The notes under the pieces were generated by a model. It was not told where the DNA came from. It was given only the letters and a program-made list of their open reading frames with translations, and searched no databases. This document shows, piece by piece, positions 8,970 through 18,750 of a stretch of 64,000 nucleotides of DNA. The DNA comes from Trametes villosa (taxonomy: Eukaryota; Basidiomycota; Agaricomycetes; Polyporales; Polyporaceae): contig PUDQ02000014.1 in NCBI GenBank assembly GCA_002964805.2, forward strand, positions 806,001 through 870,000, given 5' to 3'. Position 1 is the stretch's first letter. Every line of letters begins with the position of its first letter. The translations under genes were made by a program, and so were the position numbers.

Positions 8970-11900
8970 ATGCCTCCCAACGCGAAGAAACGTCGCCCTC
9001 CCACGCCCGACTCAGATGCGCCGAGCGGCCCTGCCCCAAAGCGGAAGGAAGCCTCCTCAACGTCACGCCAGAACAGCGCCAACGTCGGGCCGTCACGCGC
9101 AAAGGCTGCTTCCAGCTCACGGAAGGGTACGTATGGATGAGCCCTTGCACTCACACCTCACTCACTCACTCCGTGCAACAGGGTCATCCACCGGCAGCAA
9201 GTCCAGTTCATCCAAGGGCGGCGCCGTGAAAGCAGCTGCGTTGTCGCAAACCGCTTCGACCTCGAGCAGCGCCGGCAGCACAAAGGGCAAGTCTAAGCCC
9301 AAAACAGCCGCGGTCGCTTCCGCCGATGCCCCCATAGTTGTTCGCGACAGCGACGATGAGGCTGACGAGGGGGGCGACGATGACGAGGCTGACGATGAGG
9401 CTGATCCCGAAGAGGAACTCAGTACGTCCCGAGGCGTCTTCGCCTGAGGCAGCCATGCTGATGTCCGGCCTATCAGAGCGCCTTCAAAAATTGTGGACCT
9501 CGTCAATACACACCTTCTACAAGCCCGCGTACATTGACTACGCCGGCCCGAAGAAGCGCCTCGCGCACGCTTTCCGGTGCCTCAACCGCGGGTGCAAACG
9601 CGTCATCCATTGGTATGTCGGCACCAATGACAGCTCATCGACGAGCAATCTCGGTCAGCATGCCACAAACTGCTGGGGCGCGGAAGCAGTCGCCGCGGCG
9701 AAATCCGCCAAAGACCTATCCGTCGCACGCGAGGAGGTGGTTGGATCGACCTTGCGCAGCGGCACCATCACCACGGCCTTCGAGCGCAAGAAAGGCCCTG
9801 TTCAGTACAGCAACCGCGAGATGACGAAGATGGAAACCCGTACCGAGATCGTCAAGTGGATGGCAGTCAACCTGCGGCCCTTCCGCATCGTCAAGGACCG
9901 TGTAAGCCCGGCCGTGGGCTTAGCGCAAATATGCCGGTAGTGCATATATACACCGCGTTGAGTGAAGATACAACTCTTCATTTAAACTGCCTTTTGGCGT
10001 AACGGTTTGAGCAGCGGTGTCTCTGCCGGTTTAGAGACCGGAGTTTCTTAGTGCTGATGAAGACCGGTCGCCCCCATTACTATATCCCCTCCCCATCTAC
10101 CGTCTCCCGCGACGTTAAAGTTGTCTTTGCGTGCACGCGCCGGCGCGTGTCGCGCCTGCTCTGGGTGAGTCCCAGGCCCCTTCACATGACATCTTGACCG
10201 ACTCACTAACTGGTATGACACAGCGATATCACGGGCGGCTCAACTTTGCCACCGACGCATGGACCGCGCCGAACCACCGTGCGTTCATCGCGTTCACGGT
10301 TCATTACGAGGTGAAACGCGTCTTGACGATCATCGTCCTGGACGTCGTGGAGGTCGCGAAGTCGCACACGGGCGCGGTGCTTGGGGAGGTGTTCGTAGAT
10401 GTACTGAAGCAATTTGGCATCGAAGATAAGGTGAGTCTGGCCACGCGCACCCGAGGCGCAATCAAGGACTTACGGGTTTCTGCAGATCCTCGGAGTCACC
10501 TGCGACAACGCCGCCAACAACAATACGATGCTGGACCGGATGGCGGAGCTGCTCCCCAGGTTCGATGGGCAGCTAGCGCGTGTGCGCTGCTTTGCGCACG
10601 TCTTGAACTTGGTCGTCAAGAGCTTGATCCGCCAGTTCGACGTGCGCAAAGACTCATTGGACGAGGAGCGCGAGGCGGACAAGGAGCTGCGCGCGTTGGC
10701 TGAGGAGCTTGAGAAGGAGGAAGCGGAGGCGGAGGCGGAGTACGCAGCCCAAGGGGACGATGAGGAAGCGGTCGTGCCAGACGACAAGGATGACAAAGTA
10801 GACCCGATGGAAGACCTCGATGAGGATGAGCGTCGGGAGTTCGAGCACGAAGTGCGGCCCATCAAGTTGCTGCTCGCGAAGGTGTGTTGTAGGATAGGCA
10901 TTCAAAGGTCTTACTTACCTGTTTGCCTAGCTCCGGCGCATCGCTTTCAAGATCATCAACTCATCGACAAAACTCCTCCCTGAATGGAAGGCCATCTGCA
11001 AGCAGCTGGGCCTGCCGGAGACGTCGGCTGTCATTCCAGCCATTGATCACATTGACAAGCACCTTACCGACATCAGCCTGAACGACAAGAAGTACGAGAA
11101 GGCCATCCGCATTGTGTGCAACCTGGCGAAGAAGACACTGAACAACTACTACTCCCTGACCGATGCGTCCAATGTGTACCGCATCGCAATGGGTAAGCCA
11201 TACCTCTGTGCCCTGCTCGCGCGCACCTCTGACACGCGCCGGACATGCCCAGTTCTCCACCCCCGACACAAACTCTCATACTTCAAGCGTATGAAGTGGT
11301 CGGATGCTTGGATCCAGACCGCGCGCGCGATCGTGGAAGACGAGTACCGGGACAACTCTGCGGGTCGGTTCTCTGGTGAGCGCGAGGTGAGCGAAGGCGG
11401 CGATGACGAGGCTGTCAAGATTTCCAGCGACGATGGCGACACCGAGAAGGCGGACGACGATGAACAGTCAGGCGGCTCGGGTTTGGACGAGGAGGAGCAG
11501 CTGGGCATGGACTTCGTGAGTGCTCCCTCCCTCCTTCATCAAACCCCGCGCGCGAAAGCTGCAAGATGAGCTGGGCCGCGCGTGCCCTCTCCCCGGTCAC
11601 GTGTGCCCTGTCCCCGGTCGCGCGAGCACTCTACGCGGTCGCGCGTGCACTCTCCGTGGCCGCGCGCACCGTCGCTGGCCGTGCGCGCGCAGTGTGGCGT
11701 ACGCGCGCAGAGGTGCACGTGTGTGCCGCCCAGACCGTGTCACTTCGGCTTTGCAGGGCTCCTCACTGATCGTACCTATAGGAGGACGACGACAGCAATA
11801 TATTTGACCACCTCGATGCGACCAAGCCTCCCGCAGGTGACGAGATCAGCGACGAGCTCGCGCGGTACCTCAGCACGGACTCCGAGACGGTCCCCGACGT

Positions 11901-12267
11901 CCTCATGTGGTGGACTGACCACTAGGCTCAGTACCCCAATCTCTCGAGGATGGCCCTCGACTTCCTCACCATTCCTGGTAAGTTCTACTCACCCTCGCCG
12001 CGCGCCCACCTCTAATCTTGCCCAGCGACATCCATATCCGTTGAACATCTGTTCAGCATCGGCCGTCTCCTTCTCCCGTACGTGCGCAACCGCATGCGCG
12101 CGCAAACTACGCACTCCCTTCTGTGCCTGCGTAGTTGGATTGACGCGCACCTCGTGCGCCAAATGGACGCTAAAGCAGCCGTGCAGCTCCCGGAGGTGGA
12201 GGACGACGAGTCTGATTTCGAGATGGAGGAGGGGTGGGACACTATAGATCTCAATGAGGACGATTAG
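8970..12267 (+). pseudogene. hAT transposase of element 1 (internally deleted)
   Basis: ATG at 8970; an N-terminal Ser/Lys-rich tail crosses two ~55-nt introns. A BED-type finger follows (FRCLNRGCKRVIHW ... STSNLGQHATNCWG). The RNase H fold shows its first Asp in NFATDAWTAPNH, second Asp in TCDNAANNNT and Glu in the C-terminal dimerisation block (ISVEHLFSIGRLLLPYVRNR). A stop follows at 12267. Compared with the copy at 42346-48639, about 75 residues are missing after KQLGLPE, including the conserved RWNST segment. A 135-bp insertion (9901-10035) also breaks the frame before the IPSPSTVSRD motif. An enlarged intron near 11516-11780 is packed with GCGCGTGCNCTC-like repeats. Probably inactive. 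Confidence 0.85.
9901..10035. mobile_element. 135-bp insertion with 5-bp target duplication
   Basis: GACCG is repeated at 9896-9900 and 10036-10040. Removing one copy plus 135 bp joins KDR to SFLVLMKTGRP in frame, which matches the sister transposase (SDRGFLCIMKTGCP). The insert begins TGTAAG with a small hairpin (TAAGCCC/GGGCTTA) and has a CATATATACA box. It may be a very short LTR-type (TRIM-like) remnant; the right end (TTTAGA) does not mirror the left, so the class is unsure. Confidence 0.55.
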
Positions 12268-13089
12268 GCACACTGTATCGAATGTTTTACGAGCTGGCAA
12301 TGCATTCCTTGGTCTCTACTATACATGGCACGCTGTATTATGAACTCGCGCCGCGCGCGCGTGCCCAAATGCGAGCAGGCCAGGCCTTGGCACAGGGGTC
12401 CGTGTTAGGCGCCGGATGGTCGATATCTGTGCGATCGGAACCATTTTTTCTGCCTCCTCCCTCTGCGCAGAACCCCCACCATCCCTGTCCCTACCTAGCT
12501 ATACACCCCCCTTCGCGCTCCTCCCAATGTCCGCGCCGTCCGACCGTTCCTCCCGCCACGATTCGGTGCTCGACGGGAACACGCACGAGCACGCGCCTGC
12601 GCTAGACACTCCGGGTGGTATGCCGTCTGCCCAGGCCACCGATGGTGTGCAGAATGCGCCTGACAACGCCGGTAAGCTGCCGCGTTCACTGCGAGCCCGC
12701 ACGCGAAGGAATCGCGCGGATGCTGAAACTACTTTACTTGCACAGAGCGCCAGCCCCACGCGTGCATGCTCTTCACATGCGAGGGCCAAATCGAGTCGCC
12801 GGAAGGCTTCTTCATCTCGATTTATACAAGGGGCGAGGGGCGGGAGGTCGGGGACGATGATGGCGATGATGACAAGGCTGTCGATGACCCGGATAGACGG
12901 GACTGCGTGGTAGGTCCCCAGTCAGATTTCATTGGTCACTGACATATTGAACACTGCATTACCTAGATCTGAATTCCGTTTGTGCTGCTGCACAAGGTCT
13001 CCAGCATGAGCTTCCGGTACTGGAACTCGATGCTCGGGGAGATTCGCCGGATGTTCGGGGAGCTGATGAGCTCGGAGCAGATGGAAGCG

Positions 13090-14004
13090 CACCAGTTGCT
13101 GTAGCCAAATAGTGTAACGAACCGTATAGCTCCCGTGACTGTTTTGCAATACGAACCGGCAGCTTCGTATTGTGTCACGAAGCTCCGGGGCAGCCACCGG
13201 GAGCTGCCTGATTAGGCAGGCAGCCCGGGGGAGGCCTGTTATCTCTCCAGAGATAACAGATCTGGGGAGATAAGGGCCTAATCTCACTGATTAGGCCCCT
13301 CCCCTTATCTCCCGAGCTGCCCGGCCCTCCCGATAGCCTCGGGGGGCCGGCGGCTATTTGCCCCCTTAGGTACCACACCCTGGTAGGCTCCCCCCCTCTA
13401 GCTCACTCAGTTTCCACTCAATCCGGTTGTTTCTAGGCGCGTTTTGAACGCATTTTTAGGGCGAACAAGACGCAGGTATTGCGACGCAAATCAGGTAAGT
13501 ATTAATTGCGCTTCACACCAGGCTTATACCCCCTTCTGCCCACAGAAACCAGGCTATAACTCGGCCGTTCCTTTGCGCGCGGGCGCGCGGAGTATATCCC
13601 CGGACTCGGATGCTCAATACGCACCGGACGAGCCCTCACGCGCGCAGAACCGACCAGCGGTTCCGGTGCAGCGCCTGCCCCACCTCAGGGGCAGGCCTGC
13701 AAGCTGCAACTCGGCCATTAGTGGCCGGAATTGCGTCGGAAAGGACTCCTTTTAAAGGTAGTGTACGCCATATTCTGGGACATCTGTTTGCGCGGCCCCG
13801 CGGTGCGCGGTTTTAGCCAGGGGAGGCGAGCAGTGCTCAGCCACAGCTGCCTCCCCTAGCTGATATCTCCACCAATTCCCCACCGATAGCTGAGCTTTAT
13901 ACACCGTCTGAAAGCTGCTGAACGCAGCTATCAGGCGATGTATACACCTCAGCGATCCGTCCGCTTGAACCTGCGCTCTCCCCATGCCCTCCTCCTACCC
14001 CCCT
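13090..14004 (+). repeat. Left arm of foldback A1
   Basis: About 915 bp, built of nested stem-loops: for example CTGTTATCTC/GAGATAACAG (13228-13260), a long AGATAAGGGCCTAATCTC stem near 13262-13312, and GGCCCTCCCGATAGCCTCGG near 13322-13350. A 51-nt intron-like unit (GTAAGT at 13495 to CCACAG at 13545) is included. Confidence 0.9.
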
Positions 14005-14992
14005 CTGTGACACCCTGTGTTTTCCTGGTACCTGAGCCTCTTACAAAGAGAATCCTCATATCAAGTAAGTACTTTCCCATGTCCAGCAATGCTCAGGCTG
14101 CCCATAGAGCCAGTAGACTCCAGGAAATGTCATTTTCTCTGGCTCCTGAGGGTGTCCAGAGAAACTATGCAATATCTCGCTCAGTTTTTGAGCGTTTCCT
14201 TAGCTCTCTTTTTCATCCTCTTCCCTTCATTTACGCATACCTGTAACAGTAATTTATACCGCTATCGGGCGCATGGATGTGTGGGGAAAGCGTTATCAGT
14301 ACAGAAATACACCAGTACACAGCGGTTCTTCTAGTACATGTAGTGCAGATCAGATAGCACGAGCTAGAAGCTACAAATGGTGCGAGCTGAACGCAAAAAA
14401 AATCATACGAATCGGTGGAAAACTCACAGAGCTATGAGCCAGGCTCTGCTGAAGCCCTGTGCTGCACTACTGCACAGCTGTGGCCCGTAAGACGCGTCTT
14501 ACATGCCCGAGCCTGCACAGCTGTGCAGTACTACAGGACAGGGCTCCAGCAGTCCCGGAACATAACTCAGTGAGTTTCCCACCGTTTCTCATGAAATTAA
14601 ATGCGTTAGATGCGCATTTCCGACGGCGTTCCGACGAGGGTGTTCTCAGAATGATATAGTCGGTACATATAGTATAAATGGCCGTCTCTTTATGGCACTG
14701 ATAAGAGTCCCCTGATATATACAGTCACCCGATAAAGGATTTGAAAGACGTTCTACGTACGGGAGGTGTGTGGATACACAGGGAAAAAAACCGCTTGAAA
14801 CTAGCTTGATAGACGGAGGAGATATTGCACATTCAGTGAGGAGGGGGTACAAATGCATCAGAAAATGCTGTTCTGTTGGATAGAATGTGCTGATGTCCTT
14901 CCCATACATTTAGACTTCTACTACTATCATAAGAGTACTCAATAAAAAAAGATAGAGTCCTCAAAGCCCCACTGGCAAGGTGGGAGTGGGAA

Positions 14993-15907
14993 AGGGGGGT
15001 AGGAGGAGGGCATGGGGAGAGCGCAGGTTCAAGCGGACGGATCGCTGAGGTGTATACATCGCCTGATAGCTGCGTTCAGCAGCTTTCAGACGGTGTATAA
15101 AGCTCAGCTATCGGTGGGGAATTGGTGGAGATATCAGCTAGGGGAGGCAGCTGTGGCTGAGCACTGCTCGCCTCCCCTGGCTAAAACCGCGCACCGCGGG
15201 GCCGCGCAAACAGATGTCCCAGAATATGGCGTACACTACCTTTAAAAGGAGTCCTTTCCGACGCAATTCCGGCCACTAATGGCCGAGTTGCAGCTTGCAG
15301 GCCTGCCCCTGAGGTGGGGCAGGCGCTGCACCGGAACCGCTGGTCGGTTCTGCGCGCGTGAGGGCTCGTCCGGTGCGTATTGAGCATCCGAGTCCGGGGA
15401 TATACTCCGCGCGCCCGCGCGCAAAGGAACGGCCGAGTTATAGCCTGGTTTCTGTGGGCAGAAGGGGGTATAAGCCTGGTGTGAAGCGCAATTAATACTT
15501 ACCTGATTTGCGTCGCAATACCTGCGTCTTGTTCGCCCTAAAAATGCGTTCAAAACGCGCCTAGAAACAACCGGATTGAGTGGAAACTGAGTGAGCTAGA
15601 GGGGGGGAGCCTACCAGGGTGTGGTACCTAAGGGGGCAAATAGCCGCCGGCCCCCCGAGGCTATCGGGAGGGCCGGGCAGCTCGGGAGATAAGGGGAGGG
15701 GCCTAATCAGTGAGATTAGGCCCTTATCTCCCCAGATCTGTTATCTCTGGAGAGATAACAGGCCTCCCCCGGGCTGCCTGCCTAATCAGGCAGCTCCCGG
15801 TGGCTGCCCCGGAGCTTCGTGACACAATACGAAGCTGCCGGTTCGTATTGCAAAACAGTCACGGGAGCTATACGGTTCGTGACAGTATTTGGCTACAACA
15901 GCTGCTG
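14993..15907 (-). repeat. Right arm of foldback A1
   Basis: Inverted copy of 13090-14004 with no length change and only a few visible substitutions, mainly in the outer 60 bp (for example GTGTAACG against CTGTCACG). Confidence 0.9.
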
Positions 15908-16419
15908 GGAAGCGCTGTACACTGTTGCGTACGTGCACCTTTGGTTCGCGCGTGAGATCGCAGTGCCCCCATCCGGTACTGCACATGCCGAGCGCATCAC
16001 AGCGCTGTGGAGCCAGCTCACCGAGCTTGAAACGACCACCGCGGTGATGTGCGCGTGCCTTCCCAACACCCCGGGCGAGGACGCGCTGTACAACGTGCTG
16101 CTGTGGGGGAGATCGAGCATTCCGGTAAGCATGTTCGGCACTGCGGGGATAGCTGTCATTCACCGTTATATGGTTCTTTAGGATGCTTTCTCAGATGGGT
16201 TTGTGCAAGAGGCCGACTGACGGGGTGGCGCGCGATGCTTGCAGCGCACACGTTGACGGCGCGCCTCGCGGTGCTTGGCTCGCACTCGTACGGGGTCTCA
16301 AACTGTTTATTTGATGTTGTGTGTATTAGACTAGGGCTTTGGTAATGTTAACGACTGTCAGTGCTCGAGTAGAGATGTCGAGAGGTGTGAGCGAGTAGGT
16401 AGACCCGAGGGTACCCACG

Positions 16420-16564
16420 AGAGGATCCATGACCCGCGGCAACCCCAATCCGGCGCTTATGACCCGTACCCTCGAAGACCCGCGGGTTGGCGGGTCGGGT
16501 ATTTGACGGGTACGGATCCGGGTCGAGTACCCGTGATCCGGGGGTTGACCCATGCAACACCCTA
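16420..16564 (-). repeat. hAT 1 right terminal and subterminal repeats
   Basis: Ends TGCAACACCCTA. The inner ~130 bp hold about ten ACCCG/CGGGT words, and the block CCGGCGCTTA ... ACCCGCGGGTTGGCGGGT is shared with the right end of hAT 2 (near 50258-50300). Confidence 0.75.
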
Positions 16565-16572
16565 GGGACCAT

Positions 16573-18358
16573 CAACAGGTGACACCGCCAGTGACGACGT
16601 TGTGGGAAGGTCTACAAGCGGGGTCATCCGGCGTCGCTGCTAGAGCTGCTTGAACGCCCGGTTGTAGTCGCTCAAGGGGCCCAGGAGCTGATTGTGCCCT
16701 GTGTTGACGACATTTGGGATTACACCGGCGTTGAGGTCGTTTGGATCAACGACACGGCCCTTCTCGACTGCGAAGATGCCATTTGCGCGAAGCGGGTCGC
16801 AGACTGTAGCGAGATCCTTGTCGAGATCCGGGGAACGATGCTTGGACCCCAGCCTTGCACCTAGCGTACTGTTGACCTGGAGGGCAAGCTGTCGGAGTAG
16901 CGATATGCACGGCGATATCATGGTGAGCCAGTCCCATGACACGTTGCTCCCGTTGGCCTTATAGATCACCTGTAGAGTGGTCCCTCCCAGCCTCGAGCGG
17001 CTTTACCTCAGCAGCGTTGGGCTCGCGCGCGGCATCGGTGGACTCGGACTCGGTGTTGCCGGAGATGCCTACTTCGTTCGCGGACTCGATCGAAGCTTCG
17101 CTAAGCTCGCGCGTGTCGTTGTGAAGCTCGCGCGCATCGTCGGCCAGCTCTCGCGCGTCGTCGGTAAGCTCGCGCTCGCGTGCAGCTTCGGTGGGGTCGA
17201 ACTCGGCACTGCCGGAGTTGCGGACGTCCTTCGCGGACTCGCACGCGTCGTCGGTGGGCCCGCGCGCGTCGTCGGTGGGCCTGCACGCATCGTCGATGGG
17301 CTCGTGCTCGCTGTGCTCGTGCTCGTCGCCCGTGGAGTCGCGCTCGGTGTCGATGCGCGCGGCGAGCATCTCTGTGTCCTCGGCGCCGTCCATCGCGCCG
17401 CCATCCTGCGGCCCAGAGGCAGACCACCCGGCCTCCTTCGCTCGCTTCTCCGGGGGCTCAGCTCCGTCCAAAGCAGCGCGGCTTCTTCCCCGCTTGAGAG
17501 TTGGGTCGCTGCGAGAAGCATGAGGGTCCTGAGGGCAGCGTGATCAGCAAACGTCCTCCACAGATTTTCGTCAGGAGCCTCACCTCGAGCTCGCCGTTGG
17601 ACACTTCGACGTCCTCCTCCGGCGGACCACCAGCATCTTCGATGGGGATAAGCTCGTCAGCCATCCCCGCCGTCACGGTACGGACTCCGACAAAGCCGAG
17701 GGCAGTCTCCAGTGCCGCGATCTCCGCGCCCAAGCCGAAGGTCAGATCAACGTCGATCTTCTTGATGAGGAGAGTCGACGTCCCGGGGTAGAAGGAGAGG
17801 TCGTCGTTGGGACTCTTGACGCCCCAGTCGGTGGTAGAGAGGTCCCAGACGCTGACCGCGTCGAGTGGTGCGAAATGATGCTCCCACACCTCCGCAGCGG
17901 CTCCGCCGAGCGACTGGACCGCCTGCGTGCGCAGACAGACTTTGCCGGGCGTCGAGAGGTGGACGATGAAGACGAGAGGGTGGCTGGACGCCTATGTCGA
18001 GTGTTAGAGAAGCGTAGAAAGCGCCCGGTCGAGCACTTACAGAATACCAAAAGACGACGTGTGCCCTATCCTCGTCCTGACCTCTGCTGTAAAGCTCGAG
18101 CTCCTCCGACGCCCCGGCAGGTGCCAGAAGAGTGCCGTACAGCGCCGATAGCTGCTCGCTGAACCCAGGGCACACGCGGACGTCTTGCGGGCGCAGCATG
18201 ACAACATCGATCCAGCCCCGCAGACGCATCTGGGCTTGGTCGAGAGGACACATCTCCCAGCGCCCCTTGGCGAGGTTCCACATCTCGATGTGCTCGAAAG
18301 GTAGCCCACGAAGGGTCTCCACCACCCATGGCACGGTACAGAGACTGACTCGCACCGC
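16573..18358 (-). pseudogene. Gene of unknown family, split by hAT 1
   Basis: Minus-strand exons include LCTVPWVVETLRGLPFEHIE (from ~18355), VCPGFSEQLSALYG, an intron with GTAAGT ... CTAAC ... TAG (~17990-18036), WEHHFAPLDAVSVWDLSTTD, FYPGTSTLLIKKIDVDL, a degenerate 7-residue repeat with a DDAR core (17080-17330), and a block read as IYKANGSNVSWDWLTMISP. The frame meets TAG at 16640-16642 (probably from CAG) but stays open beyond it up to the hAT duplication at 16572, and continues at 8607. The true start was not found; 18355 is a GTG within an exon. The fold is not recognised. The stop and the 8-kb insertion make it a likely pseudogene. Confidence 0.6.
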
Positions 18359-18750
18359 ACCATGAACGTTAGGGATTTCTCTCGTATCCGCACCCGGGCC
18401 CTCCTACAACACTCTGAGTTCCTTGACCGCGAACAGACAGCACAGTCGCTCACCTCGGGCCACACGGACAACCGGACGGACATGCTTCCTCGCAGCGCTG
18501 AGGTGGGCGGATGGAGAGAGCGGGGCGGTGACGACCAGGGAAGTGAGTTCCCGCCCTTGCGGGAGGCGCGCTGCCGCCCGCCAGACAAATTTCGGTCGGC
18601 GAGACGGGCGCCGGGACCGCCTGTACGATCTCGCCAGCCCAGGCACCGGATAACGCAGCACCGGGCGGGATTTACATTTGAGGGTTCATCCCAAATAATA
18701 CGCCCCAGCCGATCGTATTGCTACCCATTTTACATGCACGCGCCGCCCAT

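Larger units (their letters stand above)
13090..15907. mobile_element. Foldback element A1 (2,818 bp)
   Basis: Two inverted arms (13090 to ~14004 and ~14993 to 15907) surround a ~990-bp centre. Pairing is exact in length: position x pairs with 28997-x throughout, and 13175-13985 gives the same translations as the complement of 15012-15822. The ends are CACCAGTTGCTGTAG (left) and, on the other strand, CAGCAGCTGTTGTAG (right). Target duplication GGAAGCG lies at 13083-13089 and 15908-15914. The centre has a further palindrome around 14440-14550 (GCACAGCTG motifs) and no coding sign. ORFs in the arms are by-products of the palindromes. Confidence 0.93.
12527..16220 (+). pseudogene. hAT 1 accessory ORF2, interrupted by foldback A1
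   Basis: ATG at 12527; a low-complexity Ser/Thr/Asp-rich N-terminus, an acidic stretch near 12850-12900, then a conserved region (SMSFRYWNSMLGEIRRMFG) cut at 13083-13089 by the foldback. It resumes at 15908 (LYTVAYVHLWFAREIA ... LYNVLLWGRSSIP), has an intron (16120-16180, GTAAGC ... TTTAG) and stops at 16220. It aligns with ORF2 of element 2 (WMAFFDNIVMRLGGLL ... LTTLVHVYAWFAEAP ... NVEMWARRRIP). No known domain is recognised. Conservation in both elements suggests a role in transposition or expression of hAT, which is inference. Confidence 0.7.
8608..16564 (+). mobile_element. hAT DNA transposon 1 (7,957 bp, two ORFs, carries a foldback element)
   Basis: Terminal inverted repeats are TAGGGTGTTGCA (8608-8619) and TGCAACACCCTA (16553-16564). 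They are flanked by a perfect 8-bp direct repeat, GGGACCAT (8600-8607 and 16565-16572), the hallmark of hAT insertion. It encodes a BED-finger hAT transposase (8970-12267) and a second ORF (12527-16220). Without the foldback (13090-15907) and a 135-bp insertion it would be about 5 kb, the same as element 2. The intact duplication means the insertion itself is not old, although the transposase is damaged. Confidence 0.95.

Noticed and set aside
9988..10045. tRNA gene or tRNA-derived SINE (TGGCGTAACGG looks like an A box, GGTTTAGAGACC like a B box)
   Set aside because: No acceptor stem forms, box spacing is short, the B-like word has an extra base and overlaps the target duplication.
13444..15553. 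Repeated 60-100-codon ORFs on both strands within foldback arms
   Set aside because: They are the same sequence read in inverted copies, have no family resemblance, and change arbitrarily between copies.
17069..17521. Several Arg/Ala-rich overlapping ORFs
   Set aside because: Shadows of the degenerate DDAR-type repeat in the minus-strand gene; composition alone keeps them open.
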